A stretch of 64,000 bases of DNA from assembly GCA_944472135.2 (NCBI GenBank), contig OX235263.1, forward strand, positions 87,638,721 through 87,702,720, in the 5' to 3' direction. Of this stretch, positions 47,701-58,240 are shown one piece after another. This stretch comes from Trichobilharzia regenti. Its lineage: Eukaryota; Platyhelminthes; Trematoda; Strigeidida; Schistosomatidae. Every line of letters begins with the position of its first letter. Position 1 is the stretch's first letter. The notes beneath the pieces were generated by a model, which was not told the origin of the DNA, searched no databases, and was given only the letters and a program-made list of their open reading frames with translations. Both the position numbers and the translations under genes were made by a program.

Positions 47701-48690
47701 TGGATTTGAATGAAACATTGTTGTAGTAATTCTAAGAAGAAAGACTTGTCTCCCACAAACAGTTAAATTACTCAGTTTTGGGCGTAGGGAAGATTTGAAA
47801 ACAAGAGATTAAAAGTCATCATAACAACTGACTAGCAGATATTGACAAGAAGATATCTGAGTTTTGAAGGAGAGAGGGGTGACTACTACTCAATCAGTTC
47901 AAGAAAATAAAGACGAACTGCCTGCCCAGTTTCGCCTCTTCCATGTGTATTCACCAATTGAATTGCTCCAGTTGAGCCAGTTTCACTGGTTATACGACCT
48001 GACGGGTCCATCGTCAGACTGCTGAGCACCTCCTATCTTGGTTTGGTAGAGGCGAGAATAAAGCTATAAGCAGCTGAATACTACTTCACCTCGTCAATAC
48101 GAAACACTAAGCCAACTCTAACAGAGCTTTTATCGTATGTCAACCTAACCCTCGCCACATGGTCTCGATTACGCAATAACTTGTTGTCGCCCTCAAAAAA
48201 CTAACTGATTTTTAATTAAATAATTATTTTTACTTCTCTTTACTTCAAAACTTATATGTTTTGTTGCTTACATCTGCTATTAAATCGTTTCGATGAAACC
48301 CTTTAACCAGTCAAATCAAATCCCTTCAAACCAACACCTGAATATCAGTATGATGCTCACTAGTGACTAACCCTATGCAGGTGGATATTTACCTGGGTCC
48401 TGGTAAGAAGTTGTGATCAATGAGGTGTAACAGGTCGTGTGAGATGACAGATATTCACCACGCATAACATTTGGCTGGCTGTGCTGTGCTATTTATACTG
48501 CGAATTAGAAGAAGTCGAAATCCATGAATCATTGGATTGCGTCCTAGTGCCTGAATGATCTACGAACTCATCAGGAGACCAGAAGTTCATGCTTTCGAAC
48601 CCTGACCTGTGCGTATTAATAAAGAGTCCTAGTACAGGAAAAGCCCTGACTGTCTTCAACGAAAGCTTTATTGAGATCTCATGTTTATCC
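47701..48690. other. Unassigned noncoding DNA
   Basis: Possible SINE debris lies at 48540-48620 (a cagaagttcatgctttcgaaccc box B-like segment). No gene was seen. Confidence 0.35.
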
Positions 48691-48699
48691 TGAGAAATT

Positions 48700-49510
48700 T
48701 GTGATTCTGTAAATAATTTTCACATTATATTTTGTCTTCAGCTTGCAGAACGCTATGTATATCTTCTTTTTGATTATAATTTATAACTAGAACTGATTTG
48801 TCCGTATTGTCTGTGTGTTTGAAAATAAAATCCGTGTGATGTATTTCGACTTATCACTAATTACACAGAATCTGTTAGGTAGTTAGTGAATCGTGTCGAC
48901 TGATGTACATCAGGAGAGGATGTACTCAGGAGAAACACAAACGATGAGTTGAACTCCGTTATCAGTAAAACAACAAAAAAGAAAAATAGGAGACACTAAT
49001 TGGAATCAAATTCTTTTACCGAGTGACTAAAATATTATGATAAGAAAGTTGTTTAGATGTTGGTCACGTAGTAGTCCTGTAGACTATTGATTCTTCGAGG
49101 AAAACTGTAGTGAGTGTAATAAGTATTTCTCATCGCTGTATTTTCCACCTCTTTAATATACAAATATTATATATCTAGATATATATAATGTGTGTGAATA
49201 ATTTATACACTCAAACTGTAGTTGTGTTGTAAATCCAATCGATTTCAAATACGCCAGTCCCTAGTACTAACGTGAGTGTGTGATGTTATGATGCTGCATA
49301 CCACAAGCGATAGGCTGTGAGGAGTGAGATGACAGACATACGCGGGAGACTGAAATGCCTAGAAGATTCTGGCAGAGGAGTTGGTGAAAATATAATTCAC
49401 TTAGATGAATAAAAGACAGACTTGATGAAGATATTCAGCCCACCACAATAACACCAATCGTCACCAACAGGAGACATGTGAGGAAATGTTCTATTTCACT
49501 TACATCGTTA
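48700..49510 (-). repeat. Right arm of a distant ~750-bp inverted duplication
   Basis: Reverse complement, diverged, of 29745-30480, about 18 kb away. The clearest match is 48880-49080 against 30180-30350. Confidence 0.7.
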
Positions 49511-49599
49511 AACTTGACTTTTAACGGAAAACGACATAAATTATAGGATAGGGACAGCAGCACAGAGGCCTACTCTTCTGAAATCCGGAGAGCGTTCAA

Positions 49600-49890
49600 T
49601 TTCGCTACCAACGGAAGCTGGTGTGCCTTCATGTGCTCTATTCTGTCCATTCCCTTTTTTTGCTTTTTGCATGACCTTCCATATTCTCCAAAGCTAACTT
49701 CAGTAAATATGCCTGTGGTTTAACCATTTCTGTCCTAGTAGCTTTTGCTTTGGATTGTTCCCATATGAATAGATTCTTGTCTGAAGTTGACAAGTGGTCT
49801 CTTCTAAATGGTCATGAACTTAATCCATCTAAATGTCGTGTTGTTGGCTTTAGTTTGAGATGCAAACAAGACTTGCGTAAGTGGACTGAT
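49600..49890 (+). pseudogene. CR1-like reverse transcriptase relic
   Basis: Translation with one or two frame changes gives the end of polymerase block B, a block C relic (F-S-K-Y-A, catalytic pair lost) and then D-K-W-S-L-L-N-G-H-x-L-N-P-S-K-C, matching D-I-N-K-W-S-K-S-N-G-L-I-L-N-P-S-K-C of the element at 53.4-54.5 kb. Confidence 0.75.
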
Positions 49891-51300
49891 TCAGTCGCAT
49901 GATTCCTGTAATATTCACGGTATTTTGACTGCAGGTTATCAATATAAGTTAGCCATTCTGAAAGTTGATTCTTCTTTAGAACGAGGATGTGAGTTTCCTG
50001 CAAATTTCCGAAAGTTGACAGCACCAATTACAATGGCAAACAGGCAGCCACAGTGAAAAGAGAACACAATGTATGAGCGAAAACGTGCATAATTTATTCA
50101 GTCAATGTGAGAATCAAATGAAGGAAATTTCATTGAATAAAAGTCGGGGCCCCTGGCGCTCCAAATGATCTTCTTCATTTGTGGAACTAAAACTTGTCTC
50201 TTTATTTATCCATTTGGAAGTATTATTCAGGACTGCACAATGGCGGTTAGTGGCATCTATCGTCACTATGAATTTAGGTATCTTAAATGTAGGTGTTGAC
50301 TTAGCTGTCACTTGCTACAATCTGACTTCTCTTAAATAGTTACATACTACTACAACCTCAGTCAGTAAGACTGACATGTTAGCGCAAAATTGACGGAGTG
50401 AAATACTTAGGAATGTGGGCGCAAAAGCATTTCAACTGACGCTTAGAAGCTGAGTATATTCGAAGAAATAGTTTGTGAGATATGATTTAATGAAAGTTAT
50501 TTAGAAACCATCTGAACTTCTTATTCCACAAACAGTAAGCCTGTTGTCAGTTAATCATATGAGTTGCATTCATTAACATTTAAAAACAATATTCTAAAAA
50601 ACTCGTGAGCGAATGGAGAAGCGAAAAGATCAATTTGTTCGCCTCCATATTAACAACGACTGATGAAATACTGGGTGCGTCGTATAGAGATGTGGTAACT
50701 GTCTACTGTGGTAACATATATTTCGATGTTGGATGTGTTCAAATTCATGATTCGCAAATCAATTCATTATTTGGAGTTTACCTTTTCACTCAGGTAGCTA
50801 TGCGGGAATCTGGTGGTTTGAACTGACTCGGCTGTCTGAACTGAGTCAGACGGATTACACTGTTGATGATCTCAGATCAAAACCAGTGAAACGGTCGACC
50901 ATTGTGTAGGTCATTTCTATCTGACTAGCATGAACTACTGGTTGATATGAGTGGCATGCAACCACTCGTCTTAGTTAGTCAGTAGTACATAGAGAAACGC
51001 AAATGCGAAAACCTAATTGGAGTCCCAGTGAAATACACGAAGCTGAATACTGAAGTACAAGAATGAGATTTGAAAAAACTGCATGCTTAGCCTATCACTA
51101 ATGTTGCGAGTTGGTTTTCCATGAGAAGGGCTTGTAAATACGGAATTCTGAAAAATATATCAAGTGTTTTGACTCAGATAATTGCAGTAAACTATTTAAG
51201 GAAAATGATGTTTTCGGTAATTTCTCATTAAACTTTACAATCACGTAATTAAAAACAGTCATGAAACACCATCGACGGGAGAAATATGAATGATTGCATG
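49891..51300. other. Noncoding DNA of unit 2, homologous to 14.1-15.15 kb
   Basis: The blocks at 50100-50400 and 50910-51250 match unit 1 in order. A stretch of about 500 bp (50420-50910) has no counterpart there. The open frame at 50605-50826 lies in this extra part and has no recognised features. Confidence 0.45.
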
Positions 51301-51310
51301 GAGGATTTAA

Positions 51311-51500
51311 TCATGAGCTGACATCAGTTAGAGAACCACTGGAAAACCTGGGAGTACTGGACAGCGGTTTCGTCCTAGTTTGGGACTCTTCATTAGTACG
51401 CACCCACCGGGATTCAAACCCAGGACCTTCTGGTTACAAGGCAAGCTCGTAGACCATTGAGCCACTGGGACCCAATGCAATGGTCCTTGAATTCTAACTT
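51311..51500 (-). mobile_element. Smalpha-like tRNA-derived SINE with degenerate hammerhead ribozyme
   Basis: On the minus strand the copy begins with a tRNA-like head: box A TGGCTCAATGG and box B GGTTTGAATCC at proper spacing. It is followed by CTAATGA, an AGA insertion, a stem GTCCC...GGAC, and GAAAC. The canonical schistosome Smalpha hammerhead has CTGATGAGTCCC...GGACGAAAC, so this copy matches in order and stem but has the essential G of CUGANGA changed to A and three extra bases. It should therefore be inactive. Pol III transcription from the head would have produced the SINE RNA. Confidence 0.75.
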
Positions 51501-51599
51501 CTGCCAATTCACGACATAGCGCGACCACTTCGCAATGTCTTCTTCCTCCATGCAATCAAACAAAATCCCTACAAAACCAATACTTGAAAATATGAATGA

Positions 51600-51720
51600 A
51601 GCGAATACTTTCAATTATCTAGGCAGCATCGTTTCGATTGCATGATCAATGGTGAACGTGTTTGAAGTAGGATGAGAAAAGGTGAGACAGACATTAACCA
51701 GGCTGTAATTAGTCGTCGTA
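51600..51720 (+). pseudogene. RTE relic (polymerase C-terminal region)
   Basis: The frame encodes F-N-Y-L-G-S-I-V-S and, after a stop, an I-N-Q-A-V-I-S-R like segment, matching F-T-Y-L-G-S-I-V-S ... I-G-K-A-R-Q-A-F of the complete RTE. The same relic is present in unit 1 at 15200-15310, so it is older than the duplication. Confidence 0.65.
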
Positions 51721-51729
51721 CATCAAAAT

Positions 51730-52130
51730 ATTTCCACTAGTTTAGAGAGCGGTGCAAAATATTTTCGGTGTGACTTTCATGATTACACATCTGCCTTCAA
51801 CACTGCTGTACACAGAGCTGTTTTTGTTAAACAGGCTGGCTGCGTAACAAGCATAATGATGGATTACCAAGTGGTCGCCAGGTGGTTATTTTAACTTTCA
51901 GATGTAGGCGCGACTGACGTGAATGGGTTGATTCGCACGGTTCCACTATCATAGATAATACGGGATTTGAAACCAAATTGACTGCTATATACCTTGGAGT
52001 ATGCATTTCTTCTGAGTACCTTTTCTGATTTTCCCACATCATCTTAGTTTAAGAAACATATCTCGTTTGATGTTCTTCGCAAGGATCTAGTATCATTCCG
52101 TCTCTACTGTCACCGTTTGTTAATGCTTTC
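51730..52130 (+). pseudogene. Older CR1-like relic, left part
   Basis: The segment follows the polymerase (S-L-E-S-G-A-K-Y-F, then D-Y-T-S-A-F-N-T) and, after a large deletion, the post-polymerase region (the ccaaattgactgctatataccttgg part and ttgatgttcttcgcaagg). It corresponds to 18620-19290 of unit 1 and is cut by the younger insertion. Its continuation is at 55390-55950. Confidence 0.65.
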
Positions 52131-52462
52131 AAGCTGCCCACATTTTATTCATCGAATGACCTTGGCGGCCTGTTTGAACATTTTGGGCTACCACATTCCA
52201 TGTACATTTTGCGTCTATTTACTCATATTTTATTGGTGTTTACATATCATATTTTGCATTCTAATCGTATTTTTCACTCCCGGGATTTTATAAAACGTTT
52301 TAAACCCAAAAACTTTCATATTTGCAATAAACTCAAGAAAAAGCACCATGGAGGTTGGCAGCGTGCCTTAAAATCTACACCCATACATCACACCACTGTT
52401 CCAGTTATCATTAGTACCAACTGCCGGTCCCTGCCTAATAAAATTCTGGATTTTCAGTCCTG

Positions 52463-53122
52463 TTGTCATCTGGAATCTACCACAATACTGGTATTGTCAC
52501 TCTACAAGAAACCTGGCTCCATGACTCATACGATGACAATATTGTGTCTCTAAACAATTTTAATGTTTTCCGACAAGACCGTGTTTGTTCCAAGAAAAAG
52601 TGTGGTGGAGGTGTTGCAACTTTTATTCACTCAAAATGGTCCATTTCTAACAAAGTTTGTTTCAAATTCTCGAATGACTACATTGATTGCATCACTGTGA
52701 GATGTCGCCCGAAACACCTGTCAAAATACAAATTCATTTATATTTCTAATGTTTATGTCTCTCCTGGCTGTACCATATTGGATTTATCTATGTTCGCTGA
52801 TGAATTCACCGCTTTTGCTGCAGCTTGTTTCGAGAACTCTTTATCAATAGTAACTGGCGACTTCAATGGAAGCGATTGCTCCTTCCTTATATCACTTGGT
52901 CATGACAATATTGTTAACTTTGCCACCCGTCTTGGTAAAACACTGGATCTAGTATTTATCAATGATGTTGGTATATATGAAGCTCGCAAACGTGCTCCTT
53001 ACTTAACTCTGACCACTGTATCATACGTGTACTGCCTAAAATATATTCCAAATCACACAAAGGTGTCCTCTCTCACCTCTACAGTAAAGTTCAACGGAGA
53101 TGCTACTCAAAAGACAACCTAG
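52463..53122 (+). pseudogene. CR1-like endonuclease domain
   Basis: The motifs L-Q-E-T-W-L (metal-binding Glu), G-G-G-V-A-T-F-I, Y-V-S-P-G and V-T-G-D-F-N (catalytic region) appear in order. The frame starts inside the domain at an in-frame ATG because of an upstream frameshift. The expected S-D-H close of the domain is not in this frame, so catalytic function is likely lost. Confidence 0.8.
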
Positions 53123-53375
53123 ACAAGCTCAGATGCATGTTGAAAGACACTAACTGGGACTTATTTACAGAACAAACATTAGATGAAACAATCACAAACA
53201 CTACCGATTATCTTAAATTCTGTTTCGAAATATGTTGTCCTAAAGAAACATTATTCATTCGATTTGATCGCTTATCTTCGCCATATCTCAAAAAGCTACG
53301 TAGAGATAAAGAACTGTTGTTCAAAACAATTATAAGCCTGGTGTAAAAAAGTTAAACATTCTGATAAAACTGGAA

Positions 53376-54545
53376 ATGAAAAGACTAAATGTTTTATATA
53401 ATCAAAGATTTTTGTCATGTAAAACCCCTTCTAATTTGTGGAAACTTTTCAAAGAAATTACTAACGGTAAGCGATGTATTTCTGTTCCATCTCTTAATGT
53501 TGACACTCTTAATAAATCTTTCATACGCTCTTCTGTTGATACCCTTCCAAATGATACAAATCATATTGACAATAATTTTAGTGGTTTTAATACCCTTGAT
53601 GTGCTTAAATGTCTCCGGTCTCTTAAGCCTTCTCAAAGCCTTGGTCCTGACGGCATACCTGCCATTGTCCTCAGGAATTGTGCTGATATTTTGTGTTATC
53701 CTCTTACTAACATTTTTAATGCCTCTTTTTCCGGTAACGTTTTACCTTTTGCATGGAAAAACATTAAAATTATCCCTATACCAAAACCATCTTCTGGTTC
53801 TGATATTAAATTTCGGCCTATTGCAATTACTTCCCCCTTTTTAAAATTGATGGAAAAATTACTTTTACTTCGTCTTGAACCCGCTTTGAAACCTTTTAAT
53901 GATCCTAAACAATTTGCATACAAACATGGTAGAAGTACCTTGGATGCTGCGGTTGTCTTATATCACAATGTTGTCTCTTGTTTAGACAAAGGTGCTAAAT
54001 ATGTTCGTAGTGCTTTCTTAGACTACACATCTGCTTTTGACTCTGTACCTAGGGGCCTTTTGTTAAATAAGCTATCGTTGACACAAACAGGATCCTGGGC
54101 TAAGAGTTGGTTGCATTCCTATTTTTCTGATAGAATGCAGTATACTGTATATAACGGCAAATCTTCTTCTACCTCGCTTACAAAATCCGGTGTTCCACAA
54201 GGTGCTGTCCTCTCTCCTTTTCTTTTTTCTTTCTTCCTACATGACCTGCCTCATTCAAACGAAACTAACTTTGTCAAATATGCAGATGATCTGACTGTAT
54301 CACTGCCTATCACTTCCGAGTCTGACAGCTCCAAACTTAATAGCTTTCTGTTGGACATCAACAAGTGGTCCAAGTCAAATGGTCTTATATTAAATCCTTC
54401 CAAATGTCAGGCACTTGACTTTACTTTCAAGCATCGACGTGACTTACTTGAACTAGTTAGTTCGCATGATCCCTGTAGCATAGATGGCACGGAAATTGAA
54501 ACCAAATCAAGCATTAAATACCTTGGATTAGTTTCTTTCCTCTGA
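53376..54545 (+). pseudogene. CR1-like reverse transcriptase domain
   Basis: A 389-codon open frame carries S-L-G-P-D-G-I-P, F-R-P-I-A-I-T-S, F-A-Y-K-H-G-R-S-T-L-D-A, F-L-D-Y-T-S-A-F-D (first catalytic Asp), SGVPQGAVLSPFLFSFFLHD and F-V-K-Y-A-D-D (catalytic pair). All essential residues are present. The frame ends early at K-Y-L-G-L-V, and the remainder continues from 54586 in another frame after a small insertion or deletion. Confidence 0.88.
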
Positions 54546-54585
54546 CCTTTCATGGTCATCCCACATCTTATCTATCTCTAAGAAA

Positions 54586-55044
54586 ATGTTTCGTCTTACC
54601 TTCTACATTAAAAAGTTAAGACAATCAGGTATCAACCAACCTTTAGTTTTGCAATTTTTAAACTCCTGTATTTTACCTATTGTACTCTATTGCTCTCCAT
54701 TAATCTTTCCTGGGCTTCTCAAAAAAGATTATATCATATTACGAAGAGTATTAAATGCTGTGAGTAGGGCTTGTGGTCTGCCACTGCATGAGCTCGCTAA
54801 TACTATAGTCGAGAGGCATATAAATTCCTGTACGAAATGGGCAAAGGCTATACTGTCAGACCCTCTGCACCCCCTTTATTCACACCTGTCCCCTTGTATC
54901 TCATCAGGTAGGACGAGAAGTCAATATAAAAAGTTATATGCTCGTACCACTAAGTATAGAAATTCTACAATACCCTATTTAGCGCGTACTTTATGTGACG
55001 AAGACTCTGTTAGACGTGAAACTTACAAGTTACTATGTAATTAG
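54586..55044 (+). pseudogene. CR1-like C-terminal domain
   Basis: The frame continues the thumb and tail of the polyprotein (R-L-T-F-Y-I-K-K-L-R, then L-N-S-C-I-L-P-I-V-L-Y-C-S-P, then V-S-R-A-C-G-L-P-L and S-P-C-I-S-S-G-R-T-R-S). Matching relics stand at 19400-19560, 31830-32130 and 55440-55640. Confidence 0.82.
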
Positions 55045-55389
55045 CACAGTGAATCGACCCTTTCATTGTTCATCTTTCTGTATTTTATGGTGTCACACTT
55101 TCTATCGTTTAATTATTACTCTGCTATTTTATTTTAGTTGGTATTACTATTATTACTACAATTTTGTACTTTATGAATATTTTTCTCCGTATGGCATACA
55201 GTATTTTGCTATGTAGCTGCTATAACAATCGTTTTATTACTATTATGTAATGTGTATTTTTAATTTTTTTGTCGTTTTTGAGTAAATTAGATGCAATATT
55301 GTACTGAATGCTGAAAATTCCTTGCTGTATCATTAGTACTGTTTTTGGAATAAAGCAAAAATTATTATTATTATTATTGTTATTGCCAT

Positions 55390-55950
55390 TCCGGCTTAGG
55401 CTTTACCGAACTACGCAACAAAGGCTATGTTATACTGAGTATGGCACTAAAAGAGGTCAGTAGGGCGAGTGCAGTGCAGCTAAACGAACTCGTTAATACT
55501 ATTGTAGGTAAGAACTTTGATTCCTGCAAGCACTTAGGATATATTACCTTGTCAGACTCTGGTCATTCAATCCATACACAAGTCTCTCCTTGCATCTCAT
55601 CCGGTAGAACTAGAAGTAACTGTAGGATACTGCATACCTGAACGAGTAAGGAAAAAATCTATCATGCCTTATTTAAGTGATGAGAAAAGTGTAAGACAGA
55701 GAAATACCAACCTACCGAGGAACTCTGAGCAAACTGTATTTGGTTTCTTTCTCACTGTTACACTGTTGGTAATATCCTCACTTGATGCTTTCATATTCAA
55801 TTCTTCCTGAAAAATGTAGTTAAAGGGAATGGCCTATTTAAACAATTCTCCCTGCAATGAGAAAATTAGATGGAATGTTGTGTTACACGTTGAGAACTCC
55901 ACATTTTCACGATACAGTAGTGTTTGAAATAAAGGTATCAGTATCGGTTG
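55390..55950 (+). pseudogene. Older CR1-like relic, right part
   Basis: The frame at 55441-55641 carries V-S-R-A-S-A-V-Q-L-N-E-L-V-N-T-I-V and S-P-C-I-S-S-G-R-T-R-S, the same C-terminal domain as at 54760-54930 but more diverged. It aligns with 19360-19560 of unit 1, including the downstream DNA, so it belongs to the old copy, not the younger one directly before it. Confidence 0.75.
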
Positions 55951-58240
55951 TGATTTGTTATCCTCTCAAATATTTTCAGCTTTATACTGCCTACTACTAG
56001 TAAGTAGTACGAGTTGGTAATTGCTACTCCGTAACTAGCAATGTTCTTAGTTATCGAAGTTCAACTCATTTATTCTAATAATCCGCCATTTCGCCCGTAG
56101 TAATCATTTCCTTATAGTTAAGCATTATCCATCATATACGCTTTATTTATATAAACTCCCATGTTGATCATTATTCGCTCGAATGCCATTATTCCTTCAC
56201 TGGCAGTCGCTCTGACCAAAGACCACCATAGATACACACCTGATATCTTTCTTACCGACGCAAGGTGACTGTGCACTGGACGTCCTTCAGCCACATATTC
56301 CTCACAGTTTGATGTCTGGATATTAGTTTTCATTGTTCTGTTTACAATATAGTACTGTCTTCAATTCAAACACAGTGTGTCTCGATGTTACATGTCACTC
56401 AATCCATGGTCTAACTAAGCGATTTGATTAACACCCCGGATTTCTTTGAAGAAATCTACAAATGGTCTCAGCTAGCTGAAAAAAAGTGTTGTCTGGAAAC
56501 AACGGTAGAAGTGAAAATAAAAATTGTACTCTAGTTCTTCGACTCCAGATCAAACAAGAGATCAATCCAATCCACAATTACACCACATTAAAAAATATTA
56601 ATACTTATATGTAAATGGGATTCCTTAATATTCAAATAACTACTAAACATGAATCATATTTCGTTGGACTAACTGATGAAGACATCATCGAGCCTAAGCA
56701 CGAAATGTGTTTGGTGAAATGTCGAATATGGCAGCACGACAAATGATTTCCACAGTGATATATACTACTATGATGAAATTAATCAGTAATTAATCTAACC
56801 CATGAGTAATAATGCGGAAACACAAGGTAGGAACAGCAGATTACTTAGGAATGTAAGATCAAAACCAATGTAAATGGAATGTAACTTATGCGATTATTGA
56901 GGAATTGATTTAGTTTATCATATGCTCTGTAACGTCTCTATAACTATCTCAGACATTTAATTTGGTGTTCAGTGCTCAAGTGAATTCCGTTCATCAATGA
57001 CCACTTTTGTAAGAATTTCATTACAGGAGAGATTATGGCAAAATGTCGAAGCATTTCCAGCTCCGATTCATCCGTGATTATTTTCGTATTAAAGGAAATG
57101 TATTCATCTGTGTCAACAGGATCATGACTGCTTAGTACGAAACACTTATAATAAAAATGAATACAAATTGACAAGGCTCTGGATACCATTTAGGCAGACT
57201 CGTAGAATATAATCCTCTGTTAGATAAGTTCTTTCCTATTTCGCATATTTGCGAAGCGAACTATAACAGATGAATAGGATTATAAAAAAAATATCAGGTG
57301 TATGACTTACTGTAAAACAGGGTAGGTTTAAGAGATTTTAGTATACAATAGAGGAACGCTATCTCTTCACAACCAACCTGATTCCACCTTCAGGAAATAA
57401 GGATAAGCTATCTTCCAGTGTGACTGATAGTGTGGAGCCAGTTATATCAAGCGTACAATTTGACAGACTCACCATCAGATTTGCGAATATCATCCTGTCT
57501 GGGTAAGTAAGGGACAAAAAAGGCTTATCCGTAGCTCTGTTTTAGCACACTTTATGCATGGTAAGCATAAATCCGTCATTTATAAAGTATTGAAATTTAT
57601 TGATAGCATTCCGACAAATATTAATTTCGCTCCACGAATTTGTCTTCTACATACATCTCAAGCCGCCAGAAACCACCTGAAGATGCTAGACATGTGTGCT
57701 CACAAGAAATTCGTGCAATCACATTCCTTCTCTTGACTACCATCAAGTGAATTACCGATATCTCCCCTCCTCCCACTAAGCGTTTCACAAGTTGTTATTA
57801 TTGTCTTCAATATTTTATTTTTCTGACTAGTTCATCTGTAGCCGCCTATTACCCAGTCAGTTTCAAATTCAAATGTTTTTTCCTAATTACTCCGGATTGT
57901 ACAAGGTCTCGCTGATGTATTAATTCAGTGTCAGATGAGTGAATGATAGAATTAAGGAGTTAGGCTAATGTGTAATGATCTTTGCTAAATCAAATGTCTT
58001 AACTGTTCCACTGGAGCCTATAGATGAAACTCTGCATAGTTCCAAATGAAGTCAAGAAATTCATACCCAACACACCATGAGACTTGTTTATCATGATGTG
58101 ACATCGCATATTAATAGTAATAGTCATAATTAGCGCATATCAGTGATATCAGTATGGTAAAAGATACCACAACCAATGTTCTGTGAGTCAAACAGTCATA
58201 GTGATCACTTAACACGCATCTTAAGTGAATGGTTAACTAC
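55951..58240. other. Noncoding DNA; right end of unit 2 and junction with inverted unit 3
   Basis: Up to about 56820 the DNA matches 19800-20600. From there to 58240 I see no gene and no clear counterpart. The change from direct to inverted homology occurs in this interval. Confidence 0.45.

Larger units (their letters stand above)
52140..55387 (+). mobile_element. CR1-like non-LTR retrotransposon, long copy
   Basis: In order: a 5' coding part (52320-52460), endonuclease (52463-53122), linker (53137-53346), reverse transcriptase (53376-54545), C-terminal domain (54586-55044), an AT-rich 3' segment and a tail of TTA repeats ending near 55385. The frame is broken by shifts or stops at about 52470, 53120, 53345 and 54545. 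There is no LTR. The 3' words are shared with the truncated fragment at 32940-33190. The clade assignment (CR1, as in schistosome SR1 and relatives) is from motif pattern; a database comparison would be decisive. Confidence 0.85.
33900..56820 (+). repeat. Segmental duplication unit 2 (contains gene B)
   Basis: This is the second copy of the block described for 5.6-20.7 kb, in the same orientation. It is longer because of insertions: the Penelope-like element in gene B, further DNA between 45 and 50 kb not seen in unit 1, and the CR1-like element at 52.1-55.4 kb. Boundaries are approximate. Confidence 0.72.
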
